Assembly: GCF_036924715.1 (NCBI RefSeq)
Contig: NZ_JAZHSB010000001.1
Coordinates: 1,169,001-1,233,000, forward strand
Length of the DNA: 64,000 bases
Direction of reading: 5' to 3'
From: Bradyrhizobium sp. AZCC 1721
Lineage (GTDB): Bacteria > Pseudomonadota > Alphaproteobacteria > Rhizobiales > Xanthobacteraceae
Below, piece by piece: positions 1 through 8,355 of the stretch; position 1 is the stretch's first letter, and each line of letters starts with the position of its first letter. The position numbers were made by a program, and so were the translations under genes. The notes under the pieces were generated by a model that did not search any database, was not told the DNA's origin, and worked only from the letters and a program-made list of their open reading frames with translations.

Positions 1-2
1 AC

Positions 3-200
3 AAGACCTTGGCGTTTCTGGTGCTCGGCCTGATCTTCATCACCAGCGGCACGTTGTGGTGTTTTTGCATCGCCGCCTTCGCGGCCCGGGCCGCGGGCCG
101 TATCCGGCAATCGGCCGGCGCGGTGGCGTGGATCAACCGCGCACTCGGCGGGCTGTTCGTCTATCTCGGTATCCGCGTGGCGATGCTGGAGGCGCGCTGA
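3..200 (+). CDS. LysE family amino acid exporter, C-terminal part
   Basis: This is the last 65 codons of a gene that begins before the window. The visible part carries two hydrophobic segments, the second including GLFVYLGIRVA, and the motif FITSGTLWC, which is typical of the C-terminal half of LysE/RhtB translocators. Members of this family export amino acids across the inner membrane; the substrate cannot be told from this fragment. The reading frame is open from base 3, and the TTG at 9 is only an internal codon. The gene ends five bases before the convergent TauE gene. Family assignment is from motif recognition only. Confidence 0.7.
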   Translation, partial: KTLAFLVLGLIFITSGTLWCFCIAAFAARAAGRIRQSAGAVAWINRALGGLFVYLGIRVAMLEAR

Positions 201-204
201 TGCT

Positions 205-957
205 TCAGCCGTGGATTTTCACGAAGGCGCTGCCGGCGAGGTAGAGACCGAGCAAGATCATCGCGATCAGGAACCAGCGGCGGAACACGTCCGGCTGCAT
301 GCGATTCCGCACCGCCTGTCCGATGAACATGCCGGCAAAGGATGCCACCATCGCGACCGCGCCGGGCAGCGCAGTTGCCGCCGTCAGCAAGCCCGCGGTG
401 GTGAGATTGAAGGCGAGCGCCACCGTGGCGACGGTAAAGAACACACCGAGCGCCTGCACCAGCTCGTCCTTCTCCATCCCGATCGCCTGCAGATAAGGCA
501 TCGACGGAATCACTTGAACGCCGGTTGCGGCCGACACCACGCCGGTGATCAGACCGACGATGCCGCCGATCCATTTCTCGTCGCGGCGTGCGACCTTGAA
601 GTGAAGCTTGCTGAGACCGAGGATCGCGTAGATCACCAGCAGCGTGCCGAGAACGACGGTGCCATAGGGCGCGTACGGGCCGGTCAACAGTCCCGCGTTC
701 AGCCAGATGCCGGCGACGGTGCCGGCCATCAGCGGCCACAGCCGCCGCATGATGTCGCGCAAATACGGGCCGCCAAAAGTCTGCCAGATATTGGTGACGA
801 TCGCCGGCACGATCACGATCGCAATCGCCTGCGCCGGCGGCATCGTCACCGCGAGCAGGCCCATCGAGACCGTCGGCAGGCCGAGCCCGATCACGCCCTT
901 GATGAAGCCGGCCAGCAGGAAGGCCGCGGCGATGAGAATGAGCATGGAATCGAACAT
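205..957 (-). CDS. TauE/SafE family sulfite or organic anion permease
   Basis: A 250-residue integral membrane protein with about eight hydrophobic segments. The N-terminal repeat (AAFLLAGFIKGVIGLGLPTV) and a second half-repeat beginning near GLITGVVSAATGVQVIPSMPY are the hallmark of TauE/SafE permeases, which move sulfite, sulfonates or similar anions. I chose the ATG at 957. A longer reading to 1131 would translate the dispersed palindrome at 1045-1124, giving a spurious leader rich in Arg and Ser. It is divergent from the LysR gene at 1143, so that regulator may control it. The substrate is unknown. Confidence 0.85.
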   Translation of the reverse strand: MFDSMLILIAAAFLLAGFIKGVIGLGLPTVSMGLLAVTMPPAQAIAIVIVPAIVTNIWQTFGGPYLRDIMRRLWPLMAGTVAGIWLNAGLLTGPYAPYGTVVLGTLLVIYAILGLSKLHFKVARRDEKWIGGIVGLITGVVSAATGVQVIPSMPYLQAIGMEKDELVQALGVFFTVATVALAFNLTTAGLLTAATALPGAVAMVASFAGMFIGQAVRNRMQPDVFRRWFLIAMILLGLYLAGSAFVKIHG

Positions 958-1044
958 GGGTCGGACCTTGACCCATTGGCGCATCGGGCACAATCTGGAG
1001 ATTACGGAGACAGCCTTCGGGAAAAGCGAATGCTGTCTGGTCTC

Positions 1045-1124
1045 CGTCATTGCGAGGAGCGACAGCGACGAAGCAATCCATCTATCCCCGCGTGGAGAAG
1101 TGGATTGCTTCGCTCGCAATGACG
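1045..1124. repeat. Dispersed palindrome, CGTCATTGCGAG family
   Basis: Inverted repeat with outer arms CGTCATTGCGAG and CTCGCAATGACG and inner arms GAAGCAATCCA and TGGATTGCTTC. Related copies lie at 26788-26907 and 47348-47432. It sits between the divergent TauE and LysR genes. Confidence 0.85.
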
Positions 1125-1142
1125 GCTCCACAAGGAATCCCC

Positions 1143-2036
1143 ATGCGTTTCGATCTGGTCGATCTTCAGCTCTTCATAGCGGTCGCCGAGACGCGAAGCA
1201 TCACCAATGGCGCGCAACGGGTCCATCTCGCGCTGGCGTCGGCGAGTGAACGGATCAAGGGCCTGGAAGAAGCGCTCGGTGTTTCGCTGCTGAGGCGCGG
1301 CCGCCGCGGCGTCGAGTTGACGCCGGCCGGCGAAAGCCTGCTCGACCATGCCAGGATCGTGCTCCACAACATCGAGACCATGCGCGGCGATCTCGCCGAC
1401 TTTGCCCGCGGCATGAAGGCCACCGTCCGCTTCCTCGCCAACACGTCCGGGCTTTCGGAATATCTGCCGAAGACGTTGGCGGGCTTTCTGGCTGCACATC
1501 CTCACATTTCGATCGATGTCGAGGAACGCGAAAGCAGCGAAATTGCACGCGCCATCGTCATCGGTGCCGCCGATCTTGGGCTTGCCGCCGAACACGCGCT
1601 TGCAGACAATATCGAGCGGATGCCGTTCAGCGAGGATCGGTTGGTGCTGGTTGCCGCGCGGAACGACGAACTGGCTAATCGGCGGCAGGTCGATTTCGCC
1701 GAAATAGTGGAGCGCGATTTCGTCGGCTTGATCAGTTCGATCGCGCTGCACGCCCATGTCAGCGGACACGCCGCGCGTCTCGGTGCGCGGCTGCGCTTTC
1801 GCGCGCGGCTGAACAGTTTCGATGCAATCGGCCGGATGGTCGCCGCCGGCATCGGGATTGGCGTGATGCCTGAAGTCGCGGCAAAGCGATGCGCGCGATC
1901 GATGAAGATCAATGTCATCAGGATCAGGGACTCCTGGGCCAACCGGCGGCTCGTGATCTGCGCCCGGAGCTTTCGGGCGCTGCCCAAGCCCGCGCAGCAA
2001 TTGGCCGAGCACCTGCGCAAATCTGCGCCACGTTGA
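1143..2036 (+). CDS. LysR family transcriptional regulator
   Basis: A 297-residue protein. It has an N-terminal winged helix-turn-helix (residues about 1-60, with DLQLFIAVAETRSITNGAQRVHLALASASERIKGLE), followed by a LysR substrate-binding domain that ends in GIGIGVMPEVAAKR. I chose the ATG at 1143, two codons before the typical FDLVDLQLF start; the longer reading from 1050 would translate the palindrome repeat. The gene is divergent from the TauE permease, the usual LysR arrangement, so that permease is the first candidate target. The convergent Bug gene begins on the other side. Effector unknown. Confidence 0.88.
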   Translation: MRFDLVDLQLFIAVAETRSITNGAQRVHLALASASERIKGLEEALGVSLLRRGRRGVELTPAGESLLDHARIVLHNIETMRGDLADFARGMKATVRFLANTSGLSEYLPKTLAGFLAAHPHISIDVEERESSEIARAIVIGAADLGLAAEHALADNIERMPFSEDRLVLVAARNDELANRRQVDFAEIVERDFVGLISSIALHAHVSGHAARLGARLRFRARLNSFDAIGRMVAAGIGIGVMPEVAAKRCARSMKINVIRIRDSWANRRLVICARSFRALPKPAQQLAEHLRKSAPR

Positions 2037-2081
2037 ACTTGTGAGGGAGCGCGAATGCTGAAGGTCTGGGGAAGCCCGGCG

Positions 2082-3050
2082 TTACTTGCCGGTGGCGAGG
2101 CCGGCAGCCTTGATGACGCGCGCCCACTTTTGGGCCTCGGTTCCGATGTAGTCGCGAAAATGCCCCGGCGTGTTGCCGGCGACTGTCAGGCCTTGATCTG
2201 CAAGCTTCTGCTTCACCTGCGGATCATTCATCGCCTCGTTGGCGACGCGGTTCAGGGTGGCGACGATCGCCTCGGGCACTCCGGCCGGCGCGATCATGCC
2301 GTACCAGTTTTCGATCAGGAGATCCGGCATGCCGACTTCCGCGGTGGTCGGCACCTCAGGTGAGGTGGACGCACGTTTCGGCGCGCCAAGGGCAATCGGG
2401 CGCAGGCTGCCTGCCTTGATATGCGGCAGCAGCACCGGCAGATCGAGGAACGCCATCTGCACCTGCTGGCCGAGCAGATCGTTAATGGCGGGCGCGGCGC
2501 CCCGGTAGGGCACGTGCACGATGTCGATTCCGGCTGTCTGCTTGAGCAGTTCACCGGCAAGGTGCGGCATGCCGCCGACACCGGCGGATGCAAAATTGAG
2601 TTTTCCAGGCTGAGCCTTGGCGAGCGCGATCAGTTCCTTCATGTCGCCGGCGGGCACGTTGCTGGCGACGACCAGCATCTCCGGCACTGTCGTCACCAGC
2701 GTGACCGGCGCAAAATCCTTCGCCACGTCGTAGGGCACCTTTTCCATCGCCGGGTTGATGACCAGCGCGCTCGCGCTCACGATGCCGATCGTGTAGCCGT
2801 CGCGCGCCGCCTTTGCGACCGCATCCGTGCCGAGCACGCCGCCCTGGCCGCCGCGATTGTCGATCACGATCGGCTGCTTTGTGATTTCCGACATGCGCTG
2901 GCCGACCAGCCGCGCGATGATGTCGTTGGGACCGCCGGCCGGGAACGGCACGATCAGCTTGATCGGTTTGCTCGGGAAATCCTGCGCTGAGGACGGCGTC
3001 GGCAACAGCAGCAGCGCCAGTCCGGCAAGCAGCTTGCTCAGCGGTCTCAT
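2082..3050 (-). CDS. Bug/TctC family periplasmic solute-binding protein
   Basis: A 322-residue secreted protein with a Sec signal peptide (LLAGLALLLLPTPSSAQ) followed by the Bug-family opening FPSKPIKLIVPFPAGGPNDIIAR. The family binds carboxylates such as tricarboxylates, nicotinate or aromatic acids, either for a tripartite TctAB transporter or as a sensor partner. The start at 3050 follows a GGGAGCATTC ribosome-binding stretch; the longer frame to 3179 has no signal peptide at its N-terminus. No tctA or tctB lies next to it, so it is an orphan; a complete tctCBA set is encoded at 37.9-41.0 kb. Ligand unknown. Confidence 0.88.
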   Translation of the reverse strand: MRPLSKLLAGLALLLLPTPSSAQDFPSKPIKLIVPFPAGGPNDIIARLVGQRMSEITKQPIVIDNRGGQGGVLGTDAVAKAARDGYTIGIVSASALVINPAMEKVPYDVAKDFAPVTLVTTVPEMLVVASNVPAGDMKELIALAKAQPGKLNFASAGVGGMPHLAGELLKQTAGIDIVHVPYRGAAPAINDLLGQQVQMAFLDLPVLLPHIKAGSLRPIALGAPKRASTSPEVPTTAEVGMPDLLIENWYGMIAPAGVPEAIVATLNRVANEAMNDPQVKQKLADQGLTVAGNTPGHFRDYIGTEAQKWARVIKAAGLATGK

Positions 3051-3198
3051 GAATGCTCCCGATCCCGCATCTAACGTGCGTGTTCGGGGCATCGTACGCG
3101 ATGAAGCGCTCAATACAAGGTCCCGTCGATTGCAGCGGGAGCAAAGCAGCAGTTCGTCGGTACGCGCGCGTCTTACCAAACGCTGGGTGTAGCCGTCT

Positions 3199-3978
3199 CT
3201 AGCTATTCAGCAACTTCAGCGTGGCCTCGTGCACCCGGGCGTCGCCGGCGGCGACGATGCGGCCGCCGCGCTGGGCGGGGCCGCCCTCCCAATTGGTAAC
3301 GACACCGCCGGCGCCGGTGACGATCGGGATCAATGCCGCGATGTCATAGGGCTTGAGTTCGGTCTCGACCACGAGGTCGAGATGTCCGGCCGCCAGCATG
3401 CAATAGGAGTAGCAGTCGCCGCCATAGCGCGACAGCTTCACCGCATTTTCGACCCGGCCGAAGATCTCGCGGTCGGCGGCGTTCATCAGCAGCGGACTGG
3501 TCGTGAAGGAGGTCGCCTCGTTCAGCGACCCGCAGCGGCGCACCGTCAGCCGGCGCTCGCCGGATGGCCCGGAATAATGCGCTGAGCCGCTATCGCCGGA
3601 AAAGCGCTCGCCGATATAGGGCTGGTGCATCATGCCGAACACCGGCGTGCCCTTGTGCAGCAGCGCGATCAGGGTGCCCCAGATCGGAAATCCCGCGATG
3701 AACGATTTGGTGCCGTCGATCGGATCGAGCACCCAGACATAGTCGGCATCCTCGCGCTCGTTGCCGAATTCCTCGCCGACGATGCCGTGCTGGGGGAAAT
3801 TGGCTTTGATCAGGCGGCGCATGACCGCCTCGGCGGCGCGGTCGGCCTCGGTGACCGGATCGAAATCGCTGGCGCTCTTGTTGTCGATCGAGAGTGAGGT
3901 TCGGAAGAACGGCAGGATGGTCTCGCCCGAAGCGGTAGCAAGGCGCCCGATAAACGCTGTAAAATCGATGACCGTCAC
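3199..3978 (-). CDS. hisN: Histidinol-phosphatase of the inositol monophosphatase family
   Basis: A 259-residue IMPase-fold phosphatase. The metal-binding motifs are visible: GEEFG, then VLDPIDGTKSFIAGFPIWGTLIAL, and the C-terminal LKPYDIAALIPIVTGAGG. The length and the sequence around DPIDGTKSF fit the HisN type, which removes phosphate from L-histidinol phosphate in histidine biosynthesis in alphaproteobacteria. A general inositol-phosphatase (SuhB) role is the alternative. The region upstream contains an alpha-r14/suhB-type small RNA on the opposite strand; Rfam named that RNA family for its proximity to IMPase-family genes. Confidence 0.82.
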   Translation of the reverse strand: MTVIDFTAFIGRLATASGETILPFFRTSLSIDNKSASDFDPVTEADRAAEAVMRRLIKANFPQHGIVGEEFGNEREDADYVWVLDPIDGTKSFIAGFPIWGTLIALLHKGTPVFGMMHQPYIGERFSGDSGSAHYSGPSGERRLTVRRCGSLNEATSFTTSPLLMNAADREIFGRVENAVKLSRYGGDCYSYCMLAAGHLDLVVETELKPYDIAALIPIVTGAGGVVTNWEGGPAQRGGRIVAAGDARVHEATLKLLNS

Positions 3979-4302
3979 GGCTGTCCCTTACCGCACTAGA
4001 AATGCCGTCTCTTGCCTAGCCCAATCCGGGCTGCCGCGCATCGCCAACGGCACGTTATTCCCATTCGTCTTGCCAACGGACTTTCGAATCGGCTTTCGAA
4101 AAGGCTTCGTTTCAGGCGTGGATTTTTGGTTAGCGCGGCCATCACGAAGTTGCGATTTTTGGCATACCAGCACTGCAATAAGCATGGAACTGACGCGGCT
4201 CTTGCCTTAAGTATTTGATATTGTTCAGCTAAAAGACAAAACTCGCCGGTGTTGCCGATTGGCCAGACTGACCCGGTTTGCACCGGAAGAGATCCGAAAA
4301 CC

Positions 4303-4332
4303 CTTGCCTTTTGTGCAGCGCGGCCGCATATT
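4303..4332 (+). promoter_or_regulatory. Putative promoter of the small RNA
   Basis: CTTGCC at 4303-4308 and CATATT at 4327-4332, 18 bases apart, resemble a rhizobial sigma-70 promoter (CTTGAC and a TA-rich -10 box). The predicted start is near 4338-4340, just before the first hairpin of the RNA. Confidence 0.5.
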
Positions 4333-4338
4333 GTTGCG

Positions 4339-4427
4339 GTGCGGTAGCGCCTCGCGCTATCGCTGCCCTCCTTGGGCGTTTCCTCCCTAGACTTGGGCCG
4401 CTTGTTCATTCAAGCGGCCCTTTTTTC
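4339..4427 (+). ncRNA. Candidate alpha-r14 / suhB-type small RNA with anti-Shine-Dalgarno loops
   Basis: About 90 bases with three ordered hairpins. Hairpin 1 is a 10-bp stem, 4341-4350 with 4354-4363, closed by CTC. Hairpin 2 pairs GCCC at 4365-4368 with GGGC at 4374-4377 around TCCTT. A single-stranded TTTCCTCCCT follows at about 4379-4388. Hairpin 3 is a perfect terminator with a T run. Exposed CCTCC motifs in a loop and a linker are the known signature of the alpha-r14 family (Rfam suhB; NfeR1 in Sinorhizobium), thought to base-pair with ribosome-binding sites of transporter mRNAs. Position next to an IMPase-family gene agrees. Assignment is from memory of the family; no covariance search was run. 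Confidence 0.68.
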
Positions 4428-4430
4428 TTT
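4395..4430 (+). terminator. Rho-independent terminator of the small RNA
   Basis: Perfect 10-bp stem GGGCCGCTTG (4395-4404) with CAAGCGGCCC (4411-4420), a six-base loop TTCATT, then TTTTTTCTTTT. Confidence 0.92.
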
Positions 4431-4440
4431 TGGGGTAGAC

Positions 4441-4558
4441 GTCATTCCGGGGCGCGAAGCGAACTCAGATGCGCAATCGCGCATCCTGGAATCTCGAGAT
4501 TCCCCGATGCGCAATTGCGCATCTGAGGCCTGGTCCTTTCGGACCATCCCGGAATGAC
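4441..4558. repeat. Dispersed palindrome, GTCATTCCGGG family
   Basis: Outer arms GTCATTCCGGG at 4441-4451 and CCCGGAATGAC at 4548-4558. Inside are nearly complementary CAGATGCGCAAT and TTGCGCATCTG arms and a 16-bp perfect palindrome GGAATCTCGAGATTCC at 4488-4503. It fills the space between the small RNA terminator and the convergent amidohydrolase gene. The remainder of the 3979-4568 gap (3979-4300) shows nothing I can name. Confidence 0.85.
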
Positions 4559-4568
4559 AATCTGACTT

Positions 4569-5486
4569 CTACTCCGCCGCCGCCTGGAACGGGCCGAGGT
4601 CGCCGAGCGGCACCTGTGCCAGCGCGTCCGCCAACATCGCGAAATCAGTGACCACCTGGGCAAAGCGCGGGCTGCGCTCCCTGCGCCGCTCGTCCATGTA
4701 GATCGCACGGTTGAGTTCGAGCTGCACGGTGTGCAGGCCGCTCGCAGGGTTGCCGTAGTGCTCGGTAATGAAGCCGCCGGCATAGGGCTTGTTGCGGCCG
4801 ATCGAATAGCCAAGCCCGCTCATGATGTGCTCGACGACATCGGGCAAAAGGCTCGCGCAACTGGTGCCATAGCGATCGCCGATCACGATATCGGGCCGCC
4901 GCGGCTCGTCTCTGGACACGCCGACCGACGGCATCGAGTGGCAATCGACCAGGATCACGGTCCCGAACGCCTGATGGGCCTTGTTGATCAGCCGCCGCAG
5001 CGCGCGGTGGTACGGCTTGTAGAGCGCCTCGATCCGCCTCAGCGCGTCATCGACGGAAAGCCGCTCGCGATAGATTTCCTGCCCGTCGCCGACCACGCGC
5101 GGGATGGTGCCGAGGCCGCCGGCCACCCGCATCGAGCGGGTATTGGCAAAGCTCGGCAGGCGGCCGGTGAACATCCGTGGATCGAGTTCATAGGGCTCGC
5201 GGTTCACGTCGACATAGGAGCGGGGGAAATTGACCCGCACCGTCGGAAAGCCCTGGTCGCTCAGACCACCGATCAATTCGTCCATGAACGAATCCTCGGA
5301 GCGGCGCAGCGCGGCGAGGTCGATTCGGGAGGCGTTGAGGAATTCGGACGGGTAGACCGAGCCGGAATGCGGCGAGTTGAAGATGATCGGCGCCCGCCAG
5401 CGCTCCGGCTCCACGATCTCGAAGGGAGGCGACAGTTCGCCATCTAACTGGGTCATCGTCGGGCGCCGTCCCTTGAATGTCCGCAT
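4569..5486 (-). CDS. N-formylglutamate amidohydrolase family protein
   Basis: A 305-residue protein with the N-formylglutamate amidohydrolase signature: NSPHSGSVYP near residue 37, the RRSEDSFMDEL segment, FPRSYVDVNREPYELDPRMF, and VDCHSMPS in the middle. The family hydrolyses N-formyl-L-glutamate in histidine degradation (HutG type), although stand-alone copies beside cpdR are common and their role is unproven. No other hut genes are near, so the substrate is open. The first ATG (5486) has a GAGGGG stretch very close to it; the ATG at 5456 gives MTQLDGEL and is an equally plausible start. It is divergent from cpdR. Confidence 0.82.
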   Translation of the reverse strand: MRTFKGRRPTMTQLDGELSPPFEIVEPERWRAPIIFNSPHSGSVYPSEFLNASRIDLAALRRSEDSFMDELIGGLSDQGFPTVRVNFPRSYVDVNREPYELDPRMFTGRLPSFANTRSMRVAGGLGTIPRVVGDGQEIYRERLSVDDALRRIEALYKPYHRALRRLINKAHQAFGTVILVDCHSMPSVGVSRDEPRRPDIVIGDRYGTSCASLLPDVVEHIMSGLGYSIGRNKPYAGGFITEHYGNPASGLHTVQLELNRAIYMDERRRERSPRFAQVVTDFAMLADALAQVPLGDLGPFQAAAE

Positions 5487-5775
5487 TTCCCCTCGGGTGG
5501 CCGGTCATGCGACCGATTCTGCCGGAAGGGCGGGTATTGTAAGGATGCATTGTCCGTAATCGTAATCATTCTGCCAAGCGAAAAAAGCCACGGTTCTTCT
5601 GGAAGGTGTCGTAAACGCCTGAAAAGCGCCGCCTTGATCGATCCTGATGCGCGCCGCTACAAAAATAGCACCGCCCGCTGCCGCCAAGAAGCCGTTACCT
5701 TTCACCCGAAATTTACCCTCTGTCGGGCTTAGTGGGCGCAATGATCCTCCAAGCCAGGTTCGACGACTGACCGCC

Positions 5776-6135
5776 ATGCACAAGATCCTCCTCGCCGAAG
5801 ACGACAACGACATGCGACGTTTCCTGGTCAAGGCGCTGGAAAACGCCGGGTTTCAGGTCTCGCCCCACGATAACGGCATGTCGGCCTATCAGCGGCTGCG
5901 CGAGGAGCCGTTCGAGATGCTGCTGACCGATATCGTGATGCCCGAAATGGACGGCATCGAGCTAGCGCGCCGCGCCTCGGAACTCGACCCCGACATCAAA
6001 ATCATGTTCATCACCGGCTTTGCCGCGGTCGCCCTGAATTCCGATTCGGAGGCACCCAAGAACGCCAAGGTGCTGGCCAAGCCGGTTCACCTCCGCGAAC
6101 TGGTCAGCGAAGTGAACAAGATGCTGGCGGCCTGA
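5776..6135 (+). CDS. cpdR: Single-domain response regulator CpdR
   Basis: A 119-residue stand-alone receiver domain. Acidic pocket residues lie in LLAEDDNDMRR, the phosphoacceptor is the Asp in LLTDIVMPEMDG (residue 52), the conserved Thr in FITGFAA and the Lys in LAKPVHL. Size and sequence match CpdR, the receiver phosphorylated through the CckA-ChpT relay; unphosphorylated CpdR primes ClpXP to degrade cell-cycle proteins. I chose the ATG at 5776; the longer frame from 5647 adds a non-conserved basic leader. It lies next to the formylglutamate amidohydrolase and upstream of tRNA-Val. The 5487-5775 gap shows no clear promoter. Confidence 0.9.
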   Translation: MHKILLAEDDNDMRRFLVKALENAGFQVSPHDNGMSAYQRLREEPFEMLLTDIVMPEMDGIELARRASELDPDIKIMFITGFAAVALNSDSEAPKNAKVLAKPVHLRELVSEVNKMLAA

Positions 6136-6269
6136 TTCGGCGGCTATTTCGTTCGAAAAGGCACCAGAAATTAGTCCCGAGCATCCTTGCCCGGGCGCTT
6201 TGGAGCCGATATACGGACCCCACCCAATACGAATAAAGCTGGAGCGGGATGACAGGTCATCCCATTCCG

Positions 6270-6344
6270 GGGCGCGTAGCTCAGCGGGAGAGCACTACCT
6301 TGACATGGTAGGGGTCACAGGTTCGATCCCTGTCGCGCCCACCA
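6270..6344 (+). tRNA. tRNA-Val (GAC)
   Basis: A 75-base cloverleaf. Acceptor stem GGGCGCG pairs with CGCGCCC, the D-arm is GCTCAGCGGGAGAGC, the anticodon loop has GAC in CCTTGACATGG, the T-arm is CAGGTTCGATCCCTG, and the CCA end is encoded (ACCA at 6341-6344). The short tail after it (6345-6460) contains the palindromic GCTTGCTTCGCAAGC and no integrase gene. Confidence 0.97.
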
Positions 6345-6460
6345 GCCTTCGCTTGCTTCGCAAGCTACGGCTCGGCAAGCCACGCGGAGACCGTCAGGTC
6401 GAAGCGTGTCGGGCGCAGCTTGAACAAAGTGAAAGCGAAGATGGACTGCTGGTCGCAACC

Positions 6461-8224
6461 TCACGCCGGTAATCCGGCCTTGAGCAGGCCCGCCTCGTGA
6501 CGCGCCCGATCGGCCTCATGCTTGTAGTGCTGGGTCGCAAGATAGGCGGTCACCGAGAAACCCGGCTCAAGCTTCATGACCTCTGCTGCATGCGCGCCGG
6601 CCGCAACGGCGTCGCCCATCTGCGCGAAGATGGCGGCGAGGAAGGCGTGATGGGTGAAGTCGGGCCGCGTGATCCGCGCGAATGCCTCTGCGGCTTCGGC
6701 AAATTTCTCCGCGCAATAATACGCGCGACCGAGGTGGCTCCAGAAACGCTCGGGGTGGAACGGGTTGAGGCGCATCGCCTTCTTGATCCAGTCGATCCCT
6801 TCTTCCGGCCGCCCCAGCCAAGTCAGAAACTCGCCCTGCTGCACCACGACGATATCGTAGTTGGGATTGAGCGCGAGTGCCCGCTCCTGATGGTAGGCCG
6901 CCCTGTCATGATCGTCGCGCGTCAAGTTCACGGCGGCCAGGATGCGGTGAACGTCGCTGTCATTGTCATCGAGCGCCAGCGCAATCTGCAACTCGTCAGC
7001 TACCTGCTGGAAGGTGGCGTCGCGATCCTCGCACCATCCGTAGACCCAGGTCTGGCCCAGCACGCACGCCTTCCAGGCGTGGGCGTGCGCATAATTCGGA
7101 TCGAGCGCGATGGCGCGGTCGAGCAGGATCTGGGCCTGCGCATTGTCTTCACGCCGTGAGCGGTGGTGCAGGACTTTGGCGGCGAGCACGCATTCATAGG
7201 CTGCCATGTTGTCCGGCCGCTTGCGCTTCGCCCGTTCCTGCGTGGCGGCCTCGACGCGGCCGGGAAGCGTGGCAACGATCGCCCCGGTCACCTCATCCTG
7301 GATGGCGAAGATATCCTCGAGCTTGCGATCATAGCGTTCGGCCCAGACATGCCGGTCGGTTTGCGCGTCGATCAACTGCACGGTGACACGGACGCGATCG
7401 CCGACCTTGCGTACGCTGCCCTCCAGGACATATTCGACGTCGAGTTCGCGTGCGACCTCCTGCACCTTTACGGCTTTGCCCTTGTGCACGAAGGTCGAGT
7501 TCCGCGAGATGACGAGAAGGTCGCGGAAGCGCGACAGTTCGGTGATGATGTCCTCGGTGAGGCCGTCGGCAAAGAATTCCTGCTCCGGATCACCGCTCAT
7601 GTTGACCAGCGGAAGCACAGCGATGGACGGCTTTCTGGTAACGGACGTCGCCGCCGAGCTATCCTTGCCACTCTCGGTCGCTGTGGTTGCTGGCTCAAGC
7701 CGCACCCGAAAGACGTGGATCGGGCGGCTGATATTCTTGACGCTCTGCTCGCCGAGATCCTCAAATGCGATCTCGTCGAGCCGATCACCGACTTGGTCGC
7801 GCACCGCCCCCGAGACGCATATGCCGCCCGGCTCGGCGAGCACCTCGAGCCGCGCCGCGACATTGACGCCGTCGCCAAAAATGTCGTTTTCCTCGATGAT
7901 GACGTCGCCCAGATTGATGCCGATGCGGAACTGAATCCACCGTGCCGGCGACACGTCGGCATTGCGCCGCATCATCCTGCGCTGGACTTCGGCGGCGCAC
8001 AGCACTGCGTCGGCAACACTATGGAATTCGACCAGCAGGCCATCGCCGGTAGTCTTGATAATGCGACCGCGATTCTTGGCGATGGCCGGATCAATCAGTT
8101 CAAGCCGGTGGGTCTTCAGGCGTGCGAGTGTCCCTGCCTCGTCGACCTCCATCAGCCGGCTAAAGCCGACCATGTCGGCGGCAAGGATTGCTGCGAGCCT
8201 TCGCTCGGGTCCAGGCGTTTCCAT
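6461..8224 (-). CDS. Class III adenylate/guanylate cyclase with TPR repeats
   Basis: A 587-residue soluble protein. Residues about 8-175 form a class III cyclase domain: metal-binding Asp in AADMVGFSRLM and in IIKTTGDGLLVEF, and the FGDGVNVAARLE segment with the transition-state Asn and Arg. Residues about 200-320 form the TolB-N-like domain often found in these proteins (IAVLPLVNMSGDPEQEFFADGLTEDI), and the rest is TPR-type helices (AIALDPNYAHAHAWKA, ALALNPNYDI, AMRLNPFHPERF). It should make a cyclic nucleotide in response to an unknown input. A paralogue with the same architecture lies at 29447-31189. It ends 117 bases from the tRNA gene on the opposite strand. Confidence 0.88.
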   Translation of the reverse strand: METPGPERRLAAILAADMVGFSRLMEVDEAGTLARLKTHRLELIDPAIAKNRGRIIKTTGDGLLVEFHSVADAVLCAAEVQRRMMRRNADVSPARWIQFRIGINLGDVIIEENDIFGDGVNVAARLEVLAEPGGICVSGAVRDQVGDRLDEIAFEDLGEQSVKNISRPIHVFRVRLEPATTATESGKDSSAATSVTRKPSIAVLPLVNMSGDPEQEFFADGLTEDIITELSRFRDLLVISRNSTFVHKGKAVKVQEVARELDVEYVLEGSVRKVGDRVRVTVQLIDAQTDRHVWAERYDRKLEDIFAIQDEVTGAIVATLPGRVEAATQERAKRKRPDNMAAYECVLAAKVLHHRSRREDNAQAQILLDRAIALDPNYAHAHAWKACVLGQTWVYGWCEDRDATFQQVADELQIALALDDNDSDVHRILAAVNLTRDDHDRAAYHQERALALNPNYDIVVVQQGEFLTWLGRPEEGIDWIKKAMRLNPFHPERFWSHLGRAYYCAEKFAEAAEAFARITRPDFTHHAFLAAIFAQMGDAVAAGAHAAEVMKLEPGFSVTAYLATQHYKHEADRARHEAGLLKAGLPA

Positions 8225-8355
8225 TTTTTCGCCTCGCTGGCAGGCAGTCTAGCAGATTTGCCGTGCCGGCCAAGACTGGACGGCCGCCAGCCTCATCCCG
8301 GTCGATCACCCACCCTAGATTGCAATGACGAGGCAAAATTTCGAAGGAGTTCGTC

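Noticed and set aside
6345..6460. tRNA-associated integration site after tRNA-Val
   Set aside because: No integrase, no second copy of the tRNA 3' end is visible in the window.
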